This document shows, piece after piece, positions 1 through 10,345 of a stretch of DNA of 64,000 nt; positions within the stretch are counted from its first letter, which is position 1, and every line of letters starts with the position of its first letter. The translations under genes and the position numbers were made by a program. The notes under the pieces are model-generated. The model saw only the letters and a list, made by a program, of their open reading frames with translations. It made no database searches and had not been told where the DNA came from. Origin of the DNA: Limnoperna fortunei (Eukaryota > Mollusca > Bivalvia > Mytilida > Modiolidae); NCBI GenBank assembly GCA_944474755.1, contig OX104122.1, positions 10,860,641 to 10,924,640 on the forward strand, given 5' to 3'.

Positions 1-356
1 CTGTATTATTTTGAAGTTTTTATTTACAAGTTCTTACTTTTTTCCATATCATTAAACGAAACGTAACAATGACGAATTTTAAGGTATTTATTTCACTTGC
101 CTTTTTTAATTTTCATAAATTTTGCATCTATGGTCTTGTACTCTTTAAGGACATTGTATTTTTCAATTGCGTTAATTATTTACTACTTTTTGATATGTTT
201 GATATGTTTCGTATAAGTATTTATTGTTGTTTAAATTTTCTATTTGTAGCTTCTTACCACACATACACACTCACATATATTGCACGATTAAATAATCATC
301 TGTAAATTGGTGTTATGGTTATCTATCTGTCTGTGGCCATGTCACGAGGCGGAATA
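1..356 (+). mobile_element. 5' LTR of BEL/Pao retrotransposon, left part outside window
   Basis: This stretch matches 6787-7142 base for base as far as I can read, so it is the right-hand part of the upstream long terminal repeat; roughly the first 468 bp lie beyond the window. The match ends in GGCGGAATA, after which the two copies diverge. Identical LTRs mean a recent insertion, because both copies are made from one template at integration. I found no clear TGG-type primer binding site directly after it, so the exact LTR end is uncertain by several bases. Confidence 0.9.
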
Positions 357-380
357 GTAAGAAGATACTGAAGTCCATTG

Positions 381-812
381 ATGTCAGGAAGGCCTTTCAG
401 AGTTAGACAACTCACACTAAAAGGTAAAGCCATGTTTGCCGATCAAAGAGAAGATTTAGGAGGTAAATGTGACACTTTATGGAGTAAAATTGAAGACTTG
501 ATGATAAAAGTGCCTTCATTAGATACACTAGAAAGTATAAGGCTATCTCAAAAAGAGCTGGAAACATCTTTTAAAAGTTTTTGTAAAAGATCAGAGGAAT
601 ATAAAAGTTTCCTCCTTAGAGCAAACACAAGTGAAGCTCAACAGTATTTGACTGAACATAGTGATAACTTTAATAGATGTAACGAGATATTTCGAAAAGT
701 TATTTCAGAAATCAAGTCAAAGAAGTTAGATTTAGTAGAAAGAATGTCAGAAGTAAGTGTATCATCTACAACTACAACAGCTAGTCAAAAAAAGAGCAAA
801 GGCGGAATCTGA
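381..812 (+). CDS. gag: Gag N-terminal segment of BEL/Pao element (reading frame broken near its end)
   Basis: First ATG after the 5' LTR. It opens a 143-residue reading frame, largely alpha-helical and charged, consistent with the N-terminal coiled-coil part of a BEL/Pao Gag. The frame stops at 810-812, but the coiled-coil character carries on in the +1 frame used by the long downstream frame (757-6138). The switch point falls in a run of seven A at about 786-792. One surplus A there would explain the break. Alternatives are a programmed +1 frameshift or a base-calling error in the homopolymer. The two frames overlap by 56 bases, and the first 10-12 residues of the downstream frame look like non-native sequence. 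Gag would package the element RNA in cytoplasmic particles. Confidence 0.7.
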   Translation: MSGRPFRVRQLTLKGKAMFADQREDLGGKCDTLWSKIEDLMIKVPSLDTLESIRLSQKELETSFKSFCKRSEEYKSFLLRANTSEAQQYLTEHSDNFNRCNEIFRKVISEIKSKKLDLVERMSEVSVSSTTTTASQKKSKGGI

Positions 813-3800
813 AAAGGTACGATTAGAATTTGTTAAGAAAGAAAGCGAACTCTTAAAACAAAAGGCAGCCTTAGAGGCAGACATTTATGTAATAAAACAA
901 GAAAGTAAGGTTGCAGCAGCAGAAACAGAAGCACGCATTCTTGAACAAGGCGATCAAGAACAACACGATTTGTTCTCAGTATTAGGTGATACAAAACAGA
1001 AAGACACTTACAATTATGTGCAAAATCTAAAGCTACCAAGTTCAACACATCAAACTGTACCAGCAGATTCTCTTCCAGTACGTGTGCCAACAATAAGTAA
1101 TTTAGAAAACAATCCAATAACACAAGTAACGACTATAAACAATGCTATGTCTGATATTTCAAAACTTATCTATAGGAAAGACTTCTTGTTATCAAGATTT
1201 GTAAAATTTGATGACAAGCCCGAGTCATATGAATCTTGGCGAGCTTCTTTTCAAAGTATAACACGAGAATTAGGCGTTTCACCATTTGAAGAAATGGATC
1301 TACTTGTTAAGTGGTTAGGGTCAGAATCGTCCAAATTTGCTGTAAGTATCCGTGCTGCCAATGCTCACGATCCCCCTCGAGGACTCCAACGAATTTATGA
1401 ACGTTTACATGAACGTTATGGCAGACCAGAGATGGTTGAAAGTGCATTGAAGCGAAAACTCAATTCATTCCTTTCAATTTCTAGCAAGGAAAATGCAAGA
1501 CTCTATGATCTGTTAGATATACTCACTGAGATCGAGTCCGTAATGTTGAATCCGCAGTACTCTACTCTACTGAGTTACTACAATTCTTCATCTGGTGTCA
1601 TACCTATTGTTTCAAAACTACCACACTTTTTGCAAGAAAAATGGACAACTGTTGCGTCATCTTACAAAAAATCACATTCAGTGATTTTTCCACCTTTCAG
1701 TGTCTTTGTCAACTTTATAAGAGATACTTGTGAAATTCGCAATGATCCAGCTTTCGCATACACTACTACAAATCAGCCAGTCACTAACAAACCACGTACT
1801 TCCGTGGTTTCTAGGCGATTAGATGTTACTTGTGATAGTTCAATTCGATGCCCGTTACACAAAGCTGGTCACTCTTTAAATGATTGTCGTGGCTTTAGGA
1901 AACTTAACTTTCACGACCGCAAGAAATTCTTACGTGAAAAGAAAATTTGTTTTAAATGTTGTCAGTCAAATGACCATATAGCTTTAAACTGTACTGCATC
2001 TGTTAAGTGTCAAATCTGTGGAAACAGCCGTCATCCTACTGCGATGCATATTGATCGGTCTTCAAATACTCAAAATGAATCTCCAAAAAGTGACGGCGGG
2101 GAGCTCGTCAAAGACAACGTAACTACGAAATGCACTACATTATGTGGTAATGTACGTGTTGGGCGTTCATGTGGAAAAACGGTTTTAGTTGATGTGTATT
2201 GCGCAACTGCACCACATAACGCTATACGGGTATACGCTGCTATAGATGACCAAAGTAACAGGACTTTAGCGTCACCAAATTTATTTGATAAGCTTGGTAT
2301 TGTAGGTAAATCAGCAACATTTAATATGTCTTCATGTAATGGTATATCAACTATGACAGGCAGAATTGCCAATGGAGTACATGTATGTGTCAGATCAGTA
2401 AGTAACAACTGTACCTTTGAATTACCTGGTATAATTGAATGTGAATGTATTCCAAGTGACTTACCTGAAATTGCAACACCAGACGTTGCTCTTGCACACT
2501 CACATCTCAATTGTATTGCTCAATACTTACCTTATCTAGATCCTAATGTTAAAGTAGAACTTTTAATTGGTCGTGATATACCAGAGATTCATCATGTTCA
2601 GGAACAAATTCTCGGAGACAAAGGTCAACCTTTTGCACAAAAGCTCCCTCTAGGTTGGGTTGTAATAGGGGAAGTTTGCCTTGGTAAGGTACATGCACCA
2701 TCCACAATTAACGTTCGTAAGACTCATGTTCTCAATAATGGTAGAAACACTACATTTCCACTATGTGAATACAATTTTGAAATTACCAATCATAAAGGTG
2801 ACATTTTCGTTAAAACTCCAAATGACAGCAAAATTGGTCTTTCTGTTGAAGACAAGCAGTTTGTTTTTCTGATGGAAAACTGTTTCAAAAAGGACGATAC
2901 AGGTTACTGGACAGCACCACTACCATTCAAGCAGCCTAAACCTCCTATACCCAACAATCGTTCTCAAGCATGGAAAAGAGCCCAGATACTTGATAGTAGC
3001 TTACGAAAAAACCCGTTAAAGCGGGATCATTTCATAACCTTCATGAATAAAGTGTTTATGAGTGGTGCAGCAGAAAAAGCACCAACTATCATTCCCGAAG
3101 AATGTTGGTATCTTCCGCTATTTTGGGTTTACCACCCTAGAAAACCGAATGAAATCCGAGGAGTTTTTGATTCCTCTGCCGTTTATGAGGGTGTATCATT
3201 AAATAGTCTCTTGATGTCTGGGCCAGATCTCACAAATAACTTGATAGGCATCCTTATGCGGTTTCGATTAAATGGAGTGGCCATAACAGGGGATGTTGAA
3301 CAAATGTTCTACCGTTTTCGTGTAACAGAGAACCATAGGGATTATTTAAGATTCTTTTGGTATCAAAACAATGACATAAATCAACCTTTCATAGAATATC
3401 GTATGACGTCACATGTTTTCGTGAATACCCCTTCGCCCGCTGTTGCTACATATGGTCTACGTCTCGCTGTATCACAATCTGATAATGATGTTAAGTCTTT
3501 CGTTTCTCACGATTTTTATGTTGACGATGGTTTAACTTCCGTTGCAAGTGCAGATCAGGCAATTAGTCTTGTAAAAAGAACACAGAAAGACTTAAAAGAA
3601 AATGGTCACATTCGATTTCATAAAATCGTATCTAACAATGTAGATGTAATGAGGGCCTTCCCCAATGACGATCTTGGTAAAGACCTGAAAGATTTGAATT
3701 TATGTTCAGACATTTTGCCAACTCAACGAAGTTTGGGATTATCTTGGGATTTACATTCTGACAATTTTCTTTTTCGACAGCAAAATGATGACAAACCAGC

Positions 3801-6138
3801 TACCCGTAGGGGCATGTTATCAATAATTAACAGTTTGTTTGACCCGTTAGGATTTATTTCTCCTATAACTATCAGTGGAAAAATGTTACTTCGTCAAGTA
3901 ATTCCCCCTGGCACCGATTGGGATGAACCCCTCAGCTCTAAGCATGAAGAGAAGTGGAATTCGTGGCTAAAATCACTCAAATCTATTGATAGTTTTGAAA
4001 TTCCACGCATGATTGTACCTATGTCTCTATCATCAGTAAAAAACCATGAAATTCACATTTTTTGTGACGCGTCTGAACAAGCAATATCTACGGTTGCCTA
4101 TTTGAAAGTTCTTGATAATAGAGGAATTGCATTATTAGGATTTCTAATGGGAAAGTCGAAGCTTGCCCCTGTAAAGGGTCATACGATTCCAAGACTGGAA
4201 CTGTGTGGTGCCGTACTTGCGACTGAACTAGGAGAAACCATTTGTGATCATTTAAATTTACCACATGATACATGTCACTATTACACTGACAGTCAAGTGA
4301 CATTGGGATATATTTGCAATACAACCCGTAGGTTTTTTACTTATGTTGCAAACCGTGTTGAGAAAATCCACAAAGTGTCGAAACCATCACAATGGTCGTA
4401 TGTTACGTCGGATAAAAATCCAGCTGATTTGGGTACAAGATTCGTTACTTTAGCCGATATAACTCTTGTCAACAGATGGATACAGGGCCCTACTTGGTTA
4501 CTATCACACAAACCTTTTGATTTACAAACTGAAACATACCCGTTAATTACTCCAAATGAGGACATGGAAATTCGCTCTGAAATCGTTTCTTTGAAAACTG
4601 AAATTAGTAGTCAAAAAATTGGAAGTCATCGATTTAGCAGGTTTTCAACATGGAAATCTCTTGTTCAAGCAATATCATATCTGAGATATTTTATTCACTT
4701 CTGGCAATCAAAACAAAATGGTCAAAAGTTGTTTGCAAATAAACATGATCCACATTTTAGGAAACAAACAGAAATGTTAATCATTCGACAAGTTCAGAAA
4801 GAATTATATGAAAAAGAAATTGAAAATTTGAAAAGACAAAAACCTATTCATAAGACTAGTTCTATTTTGAAACTAGATCCGTTCATTGATGATCATGAAA
4901 TTGTTCGTGTTGGTGGTAGACTAAAATATTCCGATTTGTCCGTTAGGGAGAAAAATCCAATTCTTGTACCGGGTTCACATCATATTGCAAAACTTCTTAC
5001 TTTTCATTTTCATGAACTGATTAAACATCAAGGCCGTCATTTAACTGAAGGAAAAATCAGAAGTGAAGGATTTTGGATCACTGGGTTAAAACGTTTAGTT
5101 TATTCAGAAATATCAAAGTGTGTATTATGCAAAAGATTTCGAGGAAAAACAAATACTCAAAAAAAGTCGGACCTACCAGAAGAAAGATTGAAAACATGTG
5201 CACCTTTTACTTTTGTCGGAGTAGACTGTTTTGGGCCGTGGGAAGTCGATTCTCGCCGTACTAGAGGCGGCAGCGCCAATTCGAAACGATGGGCCGTTCT
5301 GTTTTGTTGTCTTTCTAGTAGGGCAGTGCATATAGAAGTCATAGAGGAGATGAGCACCTCATCTTTTATAAATGCGTTAAGACGCTTTATTTCTATACGA
5401 GGCAAAGTTAAGGAATTTTTCTCCGATAGAGGGACAAATTTTACCGGAGCGGTGAATGAACTTGGAATTCCTGCAATTTATACAGAAGACAAAAACATTA
5501 AAACTTTTCTTAGTGATCAAGGAACTATTTGGAATTTTAACACCCCATTTTCATCTCACATGGGTGGTTCATGGGAAAGGCTCATAGGCATAACACGACG
5601 CATAATTGACTTTATTCTATACGACTTCAGACACAAAAAGCTGACACATGAAGTTCTGTGTACTTTCATGGCAGAGACAACTGCGATTATGAATTCACGT
5701 CCGTTAGTTCCTGTTTCGTGTGACAAGGATTTTCCGTATGTCTTGTCTCCAAACTCTTTGCTAACTACTAAAACGGAAGCATGTGTTGAAAATTTTAGCG
5801 ATATGAATATCCAAGATGTTTATACCTCACAGTGGAAACTAGTACAAAGACTTGCTGAACAATTTTGGTCTCAGTGGCGACGTGAGTATTTACAAAGTTT
5901 ACAACCTCGAAGAAAATGGCAACAAACTCAAATGGACATTCAAGAAGGTGACGTTGTAATTCTCAAGGAAAATGAACAACACAGAAACTTTTGGCCTATC
6001 GCTCTAGTTGAACATGTGTTTCCCAGTAAAGACCGACACGTTCGCAAAGTTTTGGTAAAAACAATTAAAGATGGACAACCTCGTGTTTATATAAGACCAA
6101 TTACACAAACTATTCTTTTGAGCCGCAATGGACTGTAA
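757..6138 (+). CDS. pol: BEL/Pao Gag-Pol polyprotein: gag remainder, protease, RT, RNase H, integrase
   Basis: A 1793-codon frame without interruption. Order by residue: coiled coil (about 15-60), DUF1759-like gag region (about 140-250), two zinc knuckles near 397-430 (first CX2CX5HX4C, second CX2CX4HX4H), a retropepsin-like protease region with a D-D-Q-S motif near 495-500 in place of DTG/DSG, reverse transcriptase (about 780-1000) with YVDD at about 921, RNase H with its first acidic residue near 1102, integrase zinc-binding segment (H-x-H...C-x2-C, about 1415-1460), the integrase catalytic core with D about 1489, D about 1557 and E about 1603, and a C-terminal DUF5641-like domain. All catalytic landmarks I know for the family are present. 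The N-terminus belongs to Gag, so the first ATG is probably not the natural start; see the frame break at 786-792. Together with identical LTRs this is a young and possibly recently active copy. Confidence 0.95.
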   Translation: MYHLQLQQLVKKRAKAESEKVRLEFVKKESELLKQKAALEADIYVIKQESKVAAAETEARILEQGDQEQHDLFSVLGDTKQKDTYNYVQNLKLPSSTHQTVPADSLPVRVPTISNLENNPITQVTTINNAMSDISKLIYRKDFLLSRFVKFDDKPESYESWRASFQSITRELGVSPFEEMDLLVKWLGSESSKFAVSIRAANAHDPPRGLQRIYERLHERYGRPEMVESALKRKLNSFLSISSKENARLYDLLDILTEIESVMLNPQYSTLLSYYNSSSGVIPIVSKLPHFLQEKWTTVASSYKKSHSVIFPPFSVFVNFIRDTCEIRNDPAFAYTTTNQPVTNKPRTSVVSRRLDVTCDSSIRCPLHKAGHSLNDCRGFRKLNFHDRKKFLREKKICFKCCQSNDHIALNCTASVKCQICGNSRHPTAMHIDRSSNTQNESPKSDGGELVKDNVTTKCTTLCGNVRVGRSCGKTVLVDVYCATAPHNAIRVYAAIDDQSNRTLASPNLFDKLGIVGKSATFNMSSCNGISTMTGRIANGVHVCVRSVSNNCTFELPGIIECECIPSDLPEIATPDVALAHSHLNCIAQYLPYLDPNVKVELLIGRDIPEIHHVQEQILGDKGQPFAQKLPLGWVVIGEVCLGKVHAPSTINVRKTHVLNNGRNTTFPLCEYNFEITNHKGDIFVKTPNDSKIGLSVEDKQFVFLMENCFKKDDTGYWTAPLPFKQPKPPIPNNRSQAWKRAQILDSSLRKNPLKRDHFITFMNKVFMSGAAEKAPTIIPEECWYLPLFWVYHPRKPNEIRGVFDSSAVYEGVSLNSLLMSGPDLTNNLIGILMRFRLNGVAITGDVEQMFYRFRVTENHRDYLRFFWYQNNDINQPFIEYRMTSHVFVNTPSPAVATYGLRLAVSQSDNDVKSFVSHDFYVDDGLTSVASADQAISLVKRTQKDLKENGHIRFHKIVSNNVDVMRAFPNDDLGKDLKDLNLCSDILPTQRSLGLSWDLHSDNFLFRQQNDDKPATRRGMLSIINSLFDPLGFISPITISGKMLLRQVIPPGTDWDEPLSSKHEEKWNSWLKSLKSIDSFEIPRMIVPMSLSSVKNHEIHIFCDASEQAISTVAYLKVLDNRGIALLGFLMGKSKLAPVKGHTIPRLELCGAVLATELGETICDHLNLPHDTCHYYTDSQVTLGYICNTTRRFFTYVANRVEKIHKVSKPSQWSYVTSDKNPADLGTRFVTLADITLVNRWIQGPTWLLSHKPFDLQTETYPLITPNEDMEIRSEIVSLKTEISSQKIGSHRFSRFSTWKSLVQAISYLRYFIHFWQSKQNGQKLFANKHDPHFRKQTEMLIIRQVQKELYEKEIENLKRQKPIHKTSSILKLDPFIDDHEIVRVGGRLKYSDLSVREKNPILVPGSHHIAKLLTFHFHELIKHQGRHLTEGKIRSEGFWITGLKRLVYSEISKCVLCKRFRGKTNTQKKSDLPEERLKTCAPFTFVGVDCFGPWEVDSRRTRGGSANSKRWAVLFCCLSSRAVHIEVIEEMSTSSFINALRRFISIRGKVKEFFSDRGTNFTGAVNELGIPAIYTEDKNIKTFLSDQGTIWNFNTPFSSHMGGSWERLIGITRRIIDFILYDFRHKKLTHEVLCTFMAETTAIMNSRPLVPVSCDKDFPYVLSPNSLLTTKTEACVENFSDMNIQDVYTSQWKLVQRLAEQFWSQWRREYLQSLQPRRKWQQTQMDIQEGDVVILKENEQHRNFWPIALVEHVFPSKDRHVRKVLVKTIKDGQPRVYIRPITQTILLSRNGL

Positions 6139-6307
6139 TGGAATTATTGAATTTGAGTTGTATTGGACAGCAATGGACTGTTTCACAACTGTTATTTTAT
6201 GTATAGTTTATTTTTTAATTTACATTTCAGTTATTTTTTGCCTTTTCTGCTGAATTATATTTTGAGTTTTTGTTTAATAATTTTTAAGGTAAATGATATA
6301 TTCATAT

Positions 6308-6318
6308 CAGACGGGGAG
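6308..6318 (+). other. Candidate polypurine tract of the BEL element
   Basis: A purine-rich GACGGGGAG run immediately precedes TGTGATG, the inferred LTR start. A purine tract at this position primes plus-strand DNA synthesis in LTR elements. The assignment rests on position and composition only. Confidence 0.6.
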
Positions 6319-7142
6319 TGTGATGTTCATGATTCAAACGTTTTATAATTTCATTTCTATTCTATCACTGTATTGGATTTTCATATTGTTTTTATTTAGA
6401 ATTTGACATAATTAGATACGTCCTAATTTTTAAACTTGTATCTATGTTCTATTTTTTGACCCAAAGGTGCGTTTGAATATAAAGGTGTGTTTGATATAAG
6501 GGTGTGTTTGATTTGAATATTGATTTGTTCATTTCCTGTTTCCTGTTTGAGTTTTTGTGTACCACTATGCTAGGCATTGCACCAATGCAAGTTTGATCAA
6601 ATTTCAAAGGCATCCTTTCATGGCAGTCCACTATGTAAGTTGAATTATCATATATAAGGTTTAATTATCATATTTGCGTCCTTATTTTTGAGTTTAATGA
6701 ATCATATTTGATGTTTTTTTTTACACAGCATTTTCAAGCATATTTCATATTAGTTTAAGATAAGAAACCCCGTCTGAACAGGTGAACTGTATTATTTTGA
6801 AGTTTTTATTTACAAGTTCTTACTTTTTTCCATATCATTAAACGAAACGTAACAATGACGAATTTTAAGGTATTTATTTCACTTGCCTTTTTTAATTTTC
6901 ATAAATTTTGCATCTATGGTCTTGTACTCTTTAAGGACATTGTATTTTTCAATTGCGTTAATTATTTACTACTTTTTGATATGTTTGATATGTTTCGTAT
7001 AAGTATTTATTGTTGTTTAAATTTTCTATTTGTAGCTTCTTACCACACATACACACTCACATATATTGCACGATTAAATAATCATCTGTAAATTGGTGTT
7101 ATGGTTATCTATCTGTCTGTGGCCATGTCACGAGGCGGAATA
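6319..7142 (+). mobile_element. 3' LTR of BEL/Pao retrotransposon (about 824 bp)
   Basis: Starts with TGTGATG after the purine tract and runs to GGCGGAATA. Its last 356 bp equal window positions 1-356. The right boundary is where the two copies diverge (GTAAG inside the element, CTTCA in the flank). It does not end in the usual CA, so either the terminal dinucleotide is unusual or the boundary is a few bases off. The 78-codon open frame inside both LTR copies is duplicated non-coding LTR sequence. Confidence 0.85.
6651..6658 (+). promoter_or_regulatory. Possible TATA box in the LTR
   Basis: TATATAAG about 330 bp into the 3' LTR, a plausible core promoter element for element transcription. 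The same sequence of the 5' LTR lies outside the window. Confidence 0.35.
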
Positions 7143-7290
7143 CTTCATGTGGGAACGCCTTATTGCTTGTGCCTTAGGTTCCTCTTTTACGCTAACCAAA
7201 TACATGTAACTTCAAACTTATTTCATTTTTGGTCTATAATTTGTATTGTCCACTGAAAGTCTTGGAATTTACTCTGTGAAACCCACATTT

Positions 7291-7327
7291 TTACTTACCC
7301 GCCCTCCTGTAGGAGGCGGGTAAGTAA
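7291..7327. repeat. Short near-perfect palindrome (hairpin)
   Basis: TTACTTACCCGCC and GGCGGGTAAGTAA face each other across a CTCCTGTAGGAG centre, giving a stem of about 16 bp with a TGTA loop and one unpaired C. It sits in a short GC-rich patch within AT-rich flank 150 bp after the BEL element. Confidence 0.75.
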
Positions 7328-7439
7328 CATTCACTTTGGCAAAATTTTGTCCGTCACAGATTTTGTGTGAAACCGATTTTATCCGAAAACTGCACAATAT
7401 TAAGAGCTCAAACTTGCAGGGATTATCGGACTCATTTAG

Positions 7440-7850
7440 TACAATACACGAACGGCGCTCTTTTTTTGATTAATTAAATTATTAATGAGATATTCACTAA
7501 TTAAGGTTTCTTTGTTCAATGCTGTGTGCACTGTTCTATAAATAACCAACGTTGTCGATCGATAACAGAGGTATTTAAATATATCACGTGGTTGTGCATT
7601 TTAGAAACATAGTCACGTGGAATAATTTTAAAAGATAGTGAAAAGGTGTAGATTATAAATTATCGATTGTATTACTTTTTAAAATTAATATAAATCTCCA
7701 CTTTTTTTATTAATTAAATTATTAGTGAGATATTCCCTAATTAATGTTCTTTGTTCACTGCTGTGCACACTGTTCTATAAATAGCCTACACAGCAGATGA
7801 TAACACAGTGGATTTAAATATACCCACGTGGTTTTGAATGTTGAGGAAAA
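7440..7850. repeat. AT-rich block present twice in tandem (about 238 bp apart)
   Basis: The segment starting at about 7467 (TTAATTAAATTATTAATGAG, then a TTCTATAAATA motif and CACGTGG) recurs from about 7705 with the same order of landmarks. No coding potential seen. It ends in a run of about nine G at 7850. Confidence 0.7.
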
Positions 7851-7923
7851 GGGGGGGGGGGTATTTAATAAAAAAAAATCTCAGATTTTATCTATGTTTG
7901 TTTAATTTTTTTAATCTAATTAT

Positions 7924-8965
7924 TTTTTTCCGACGCAGTCGGTATTATAGTCACTTTTTACCCTTTGACCTCATGACACTTCACCTCACGTAATTCTGTT
8001 TCTCGATTGGTTACAGTTACAAACCAATTGGACGGGGGTTCGGAACAGGGTGGTAATTCACCTTTCAAATTGTGTACTATTATAATTAGATTTTACCGTC
8101 TGTTTGTTTATAAAATTATTTCATAGTGCAATTTAAGTATAAAGATCGATAGAGATGGGCTGCAGTTTGTAAAATTTTATATCAAACAACTTGTACAAAA
8201 ATGTTAAATATTTTTTATTTGAAGTACAGCGCAAATTAAATGCATATTAACACGCTGGATTTTAGCGGGCTTTTATGGAGGATAAAAAAGACGAAGAGAC
8301 GAAATTTTAATTAATTTCTAAATACAAATTAACAATCATTTTATATTCATGTTGATATTAAATTAAATGTATTATTGTTCTTGGGCGTCCGTCGTAGTAC
8401 ACAAATAGATAGAGAGTTGTGGCTCTAATTGTAAAGTATACTTTGCTTATTCAGTAAATTTTAAACTATAAACATTTTATTAAAAAATTTCTAATATTCA
8501 ATTTGTTTACATTATTGTATAACTGCTTTGGGGCTCGCAGAAAAACTTCATTTCTATATCTTAGGCATTGGATTTCAATACATAACAGCAATAAACTTTC
8601 TGGAATACATGTACATGTACAGCAAAGTACATGTAGTTGTATGTACATTATCAATTTTAGGTTAACTGTATGCTTGGTAAATCTGTTAATATCGAAAACA
8701 CGTAAATAAAAGGGGGCACACATGTATAAATGAATAATTTCAAACTCGTTTCATCTGGGACTAATGTTAATTTATAGGTTCATGATTTCATTCACGTAGT
8801 AATAATTGTCCGTCAGTACTTCCCCCAAAAACATTTCCATCAAACATTTCTGGTCTATTGAAACGGGGAATTTGTATGACAATAAAGGCGATTCGTAGTT
8901 CAATGCATAGCTCAATTTATATCTTTACTGCGTCGGTTATCTTTTTTAAAGATAGTACTTGTTTA
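7924..8965 (+). repeat. Dispersed repeat R1, copy 1 (about 1.04 kb), inverted copy at 27.6-28.6 kb
   Basis: Nearly the whole segment reappears in reverse orientation at 27560-28620. Near its ends lie CCGACGCAGT (7930) and ACTGCGTCGG (8927-8936), an inverted terminal pair. The left end is itself the small palindrome CCGAC-GCA-GTCGG. The two copies are a few percent diverged; an 85-codon frame inside both differs at two residues. Similarity continues about 27 bp past the right CCGACG motif (into an ATCTTTTTTAAAGAT palindrome), so the true element end may be there. Likely a non-autonomous DNA transposon; no transposase seen. Confidence 0.75.
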
Positions 8966-9532
8966 TTGTTGCACGGTGTAGAATGGTAACGGACTTACCG
9001 AGTTTTTTTCTGTTTAACGGACTAATCGGGTTAAGCAAATGATTATTGTTCAATTTTAATTGCTAGAGCTTTGTTGAATTTATTTTTAACTCAAAACAGG
9101 ACATCTCTAAACATAAAAAGTTATTGTTTATATCAATTTGACGATGAATGATAGAAATTCATGTTTGCTTTTCAACATATATATTTAGTGTCATTGGGAA
9201 CAAATGGCAAACTGAATGGTGAAAGTCTTTTGCTGCAAGTGGCAAAATATTGACAGATTGAAAAAAAAAGCGCTTGAATCGTGCGTGTACACCCATGATC
9301 TTGACTGCGCATTGGGTACTATATTGTTCAACATTTGTGCTCGAAAACAAATTGGGCAGGCGGGTAAGTCGTATTCGTGCGTATACATTCCTCTAGTTCT
9401 TTATGAAGCCATATCCCCAAACGCCGAAAACATTGTTATCGCGCAATTTTGGGAACTATAATATATCGTGAAAACAGATGGAAGGTAAAAGTAAAGGGAC
9501 TAATGTGACTTGATTGCATATTCTTAAACAAG
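8966..9532. other. No gene recognised
   Basis: AT-rich sequence. Overlapping frames of 60-80 codons occur on both strands around 9160-9460 but show no domain, start context or splice signal that I can support. Confidence 0.5.
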
Positions 9533-9730
9533 GGCCTCGATGGCTAAATATTTAAGGTAGTTAGTCTATACTATTGATCACTGAAGTTGTGGGTTCGAGT
9601 ATCACTGCGGGCGGGTGCACTCGACTCCAGTTTTCCCGGACGGGATTATCTCTGGGTATTCCGGTTTCCTTCCACAATAAAGATATAGCTCAACAGTTGC
9701 TGAAAGTGGCGTTAAACACCATTCCAACAA
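9533..9730 (+). mobile_element. SINE-A, degenerate near full-length copy
   Basis: A worn copy of the tRNA-headed SINE. The head GGGCCTCGATGGCT carries a decayed A box, the B box reads GTGGGTTCGAGTATCACT, then the diagnostic GCGGGCGGGTGCACTCGA, and the tail is TTGCTGAAAGTGGCGTTAAAC. It is more diverged than the copies at 46.4, 55.7 and 58.7 kb. Confidence 0.8.
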
Positions 9731-10245
9731 ACAATATTATCTAAAATATTTTCACGTTAGTAAATTCCTTGGAATATTTGACGACTCCTTTTATGGTCAA
9801 ACCCTACAAACCGTATGTCCTAAACACATATCTTCACAACTGGTCATCTGGTGACATATGAATGATACAAGTGTCAAGCGCATATGTTGGAAACTAATAT
9901 GTATGCGTGAATGGCAATTTCCATACAATGGTCCACCCCCATCAATTTGTAAATGTTATAATTGGTTAATGTAATTAAAGCCAGGTGCTTTTAAAATCAC
10001 GCTGTAGAAAAGAACGCAACATTTCGTTTTGATGTATTGAGACAAGTATACGTTAGAATCAACACTGCGACATTTTTCTAGACGGACACATCTTGCCAAT
10101 CACTGAAAACCTTGTAATCGAGTAATCTCTGAAAATATAATAGAAGGAGGTAAGTGACGACAGGCCAATGTTAACCACATAATAAGAAAACTTATTGCAT
10201 ATTATCAAATCGATTTATCGCATACATGCAGCTCACATTTGAATA
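9731..10245. other. No gene recognised
   Basis: Unique-looking AT-rich flank between the SINE and the 5.1 kb inverted-repeat element. No supported coding frame or repeat. Confidence 0.5.
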
Positions 10246-10345
10246 CACTGTAAAAAATGTGTTTAGAGTCTAAACATAAACCTAAACGCCTTTTGTGTTC
10301 TCACTTGAGCACATGTTTAACCCTAAACATGTTTAGGTTTGCATA

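Noticed and set aside
69..305. 78-codon open frame, identical at 6855-7091
   Set aside because: It lies in both LTR copies; identity reflects LTR duplication, and the sequence shows no domain or codon bias.
8466..8723. 85-codon frame conserved in both R1 copies (also 27799-28056)
   Set aside because: Conservation only reflects two similar copies of the same repeat; both strands are open and no domain is visible.
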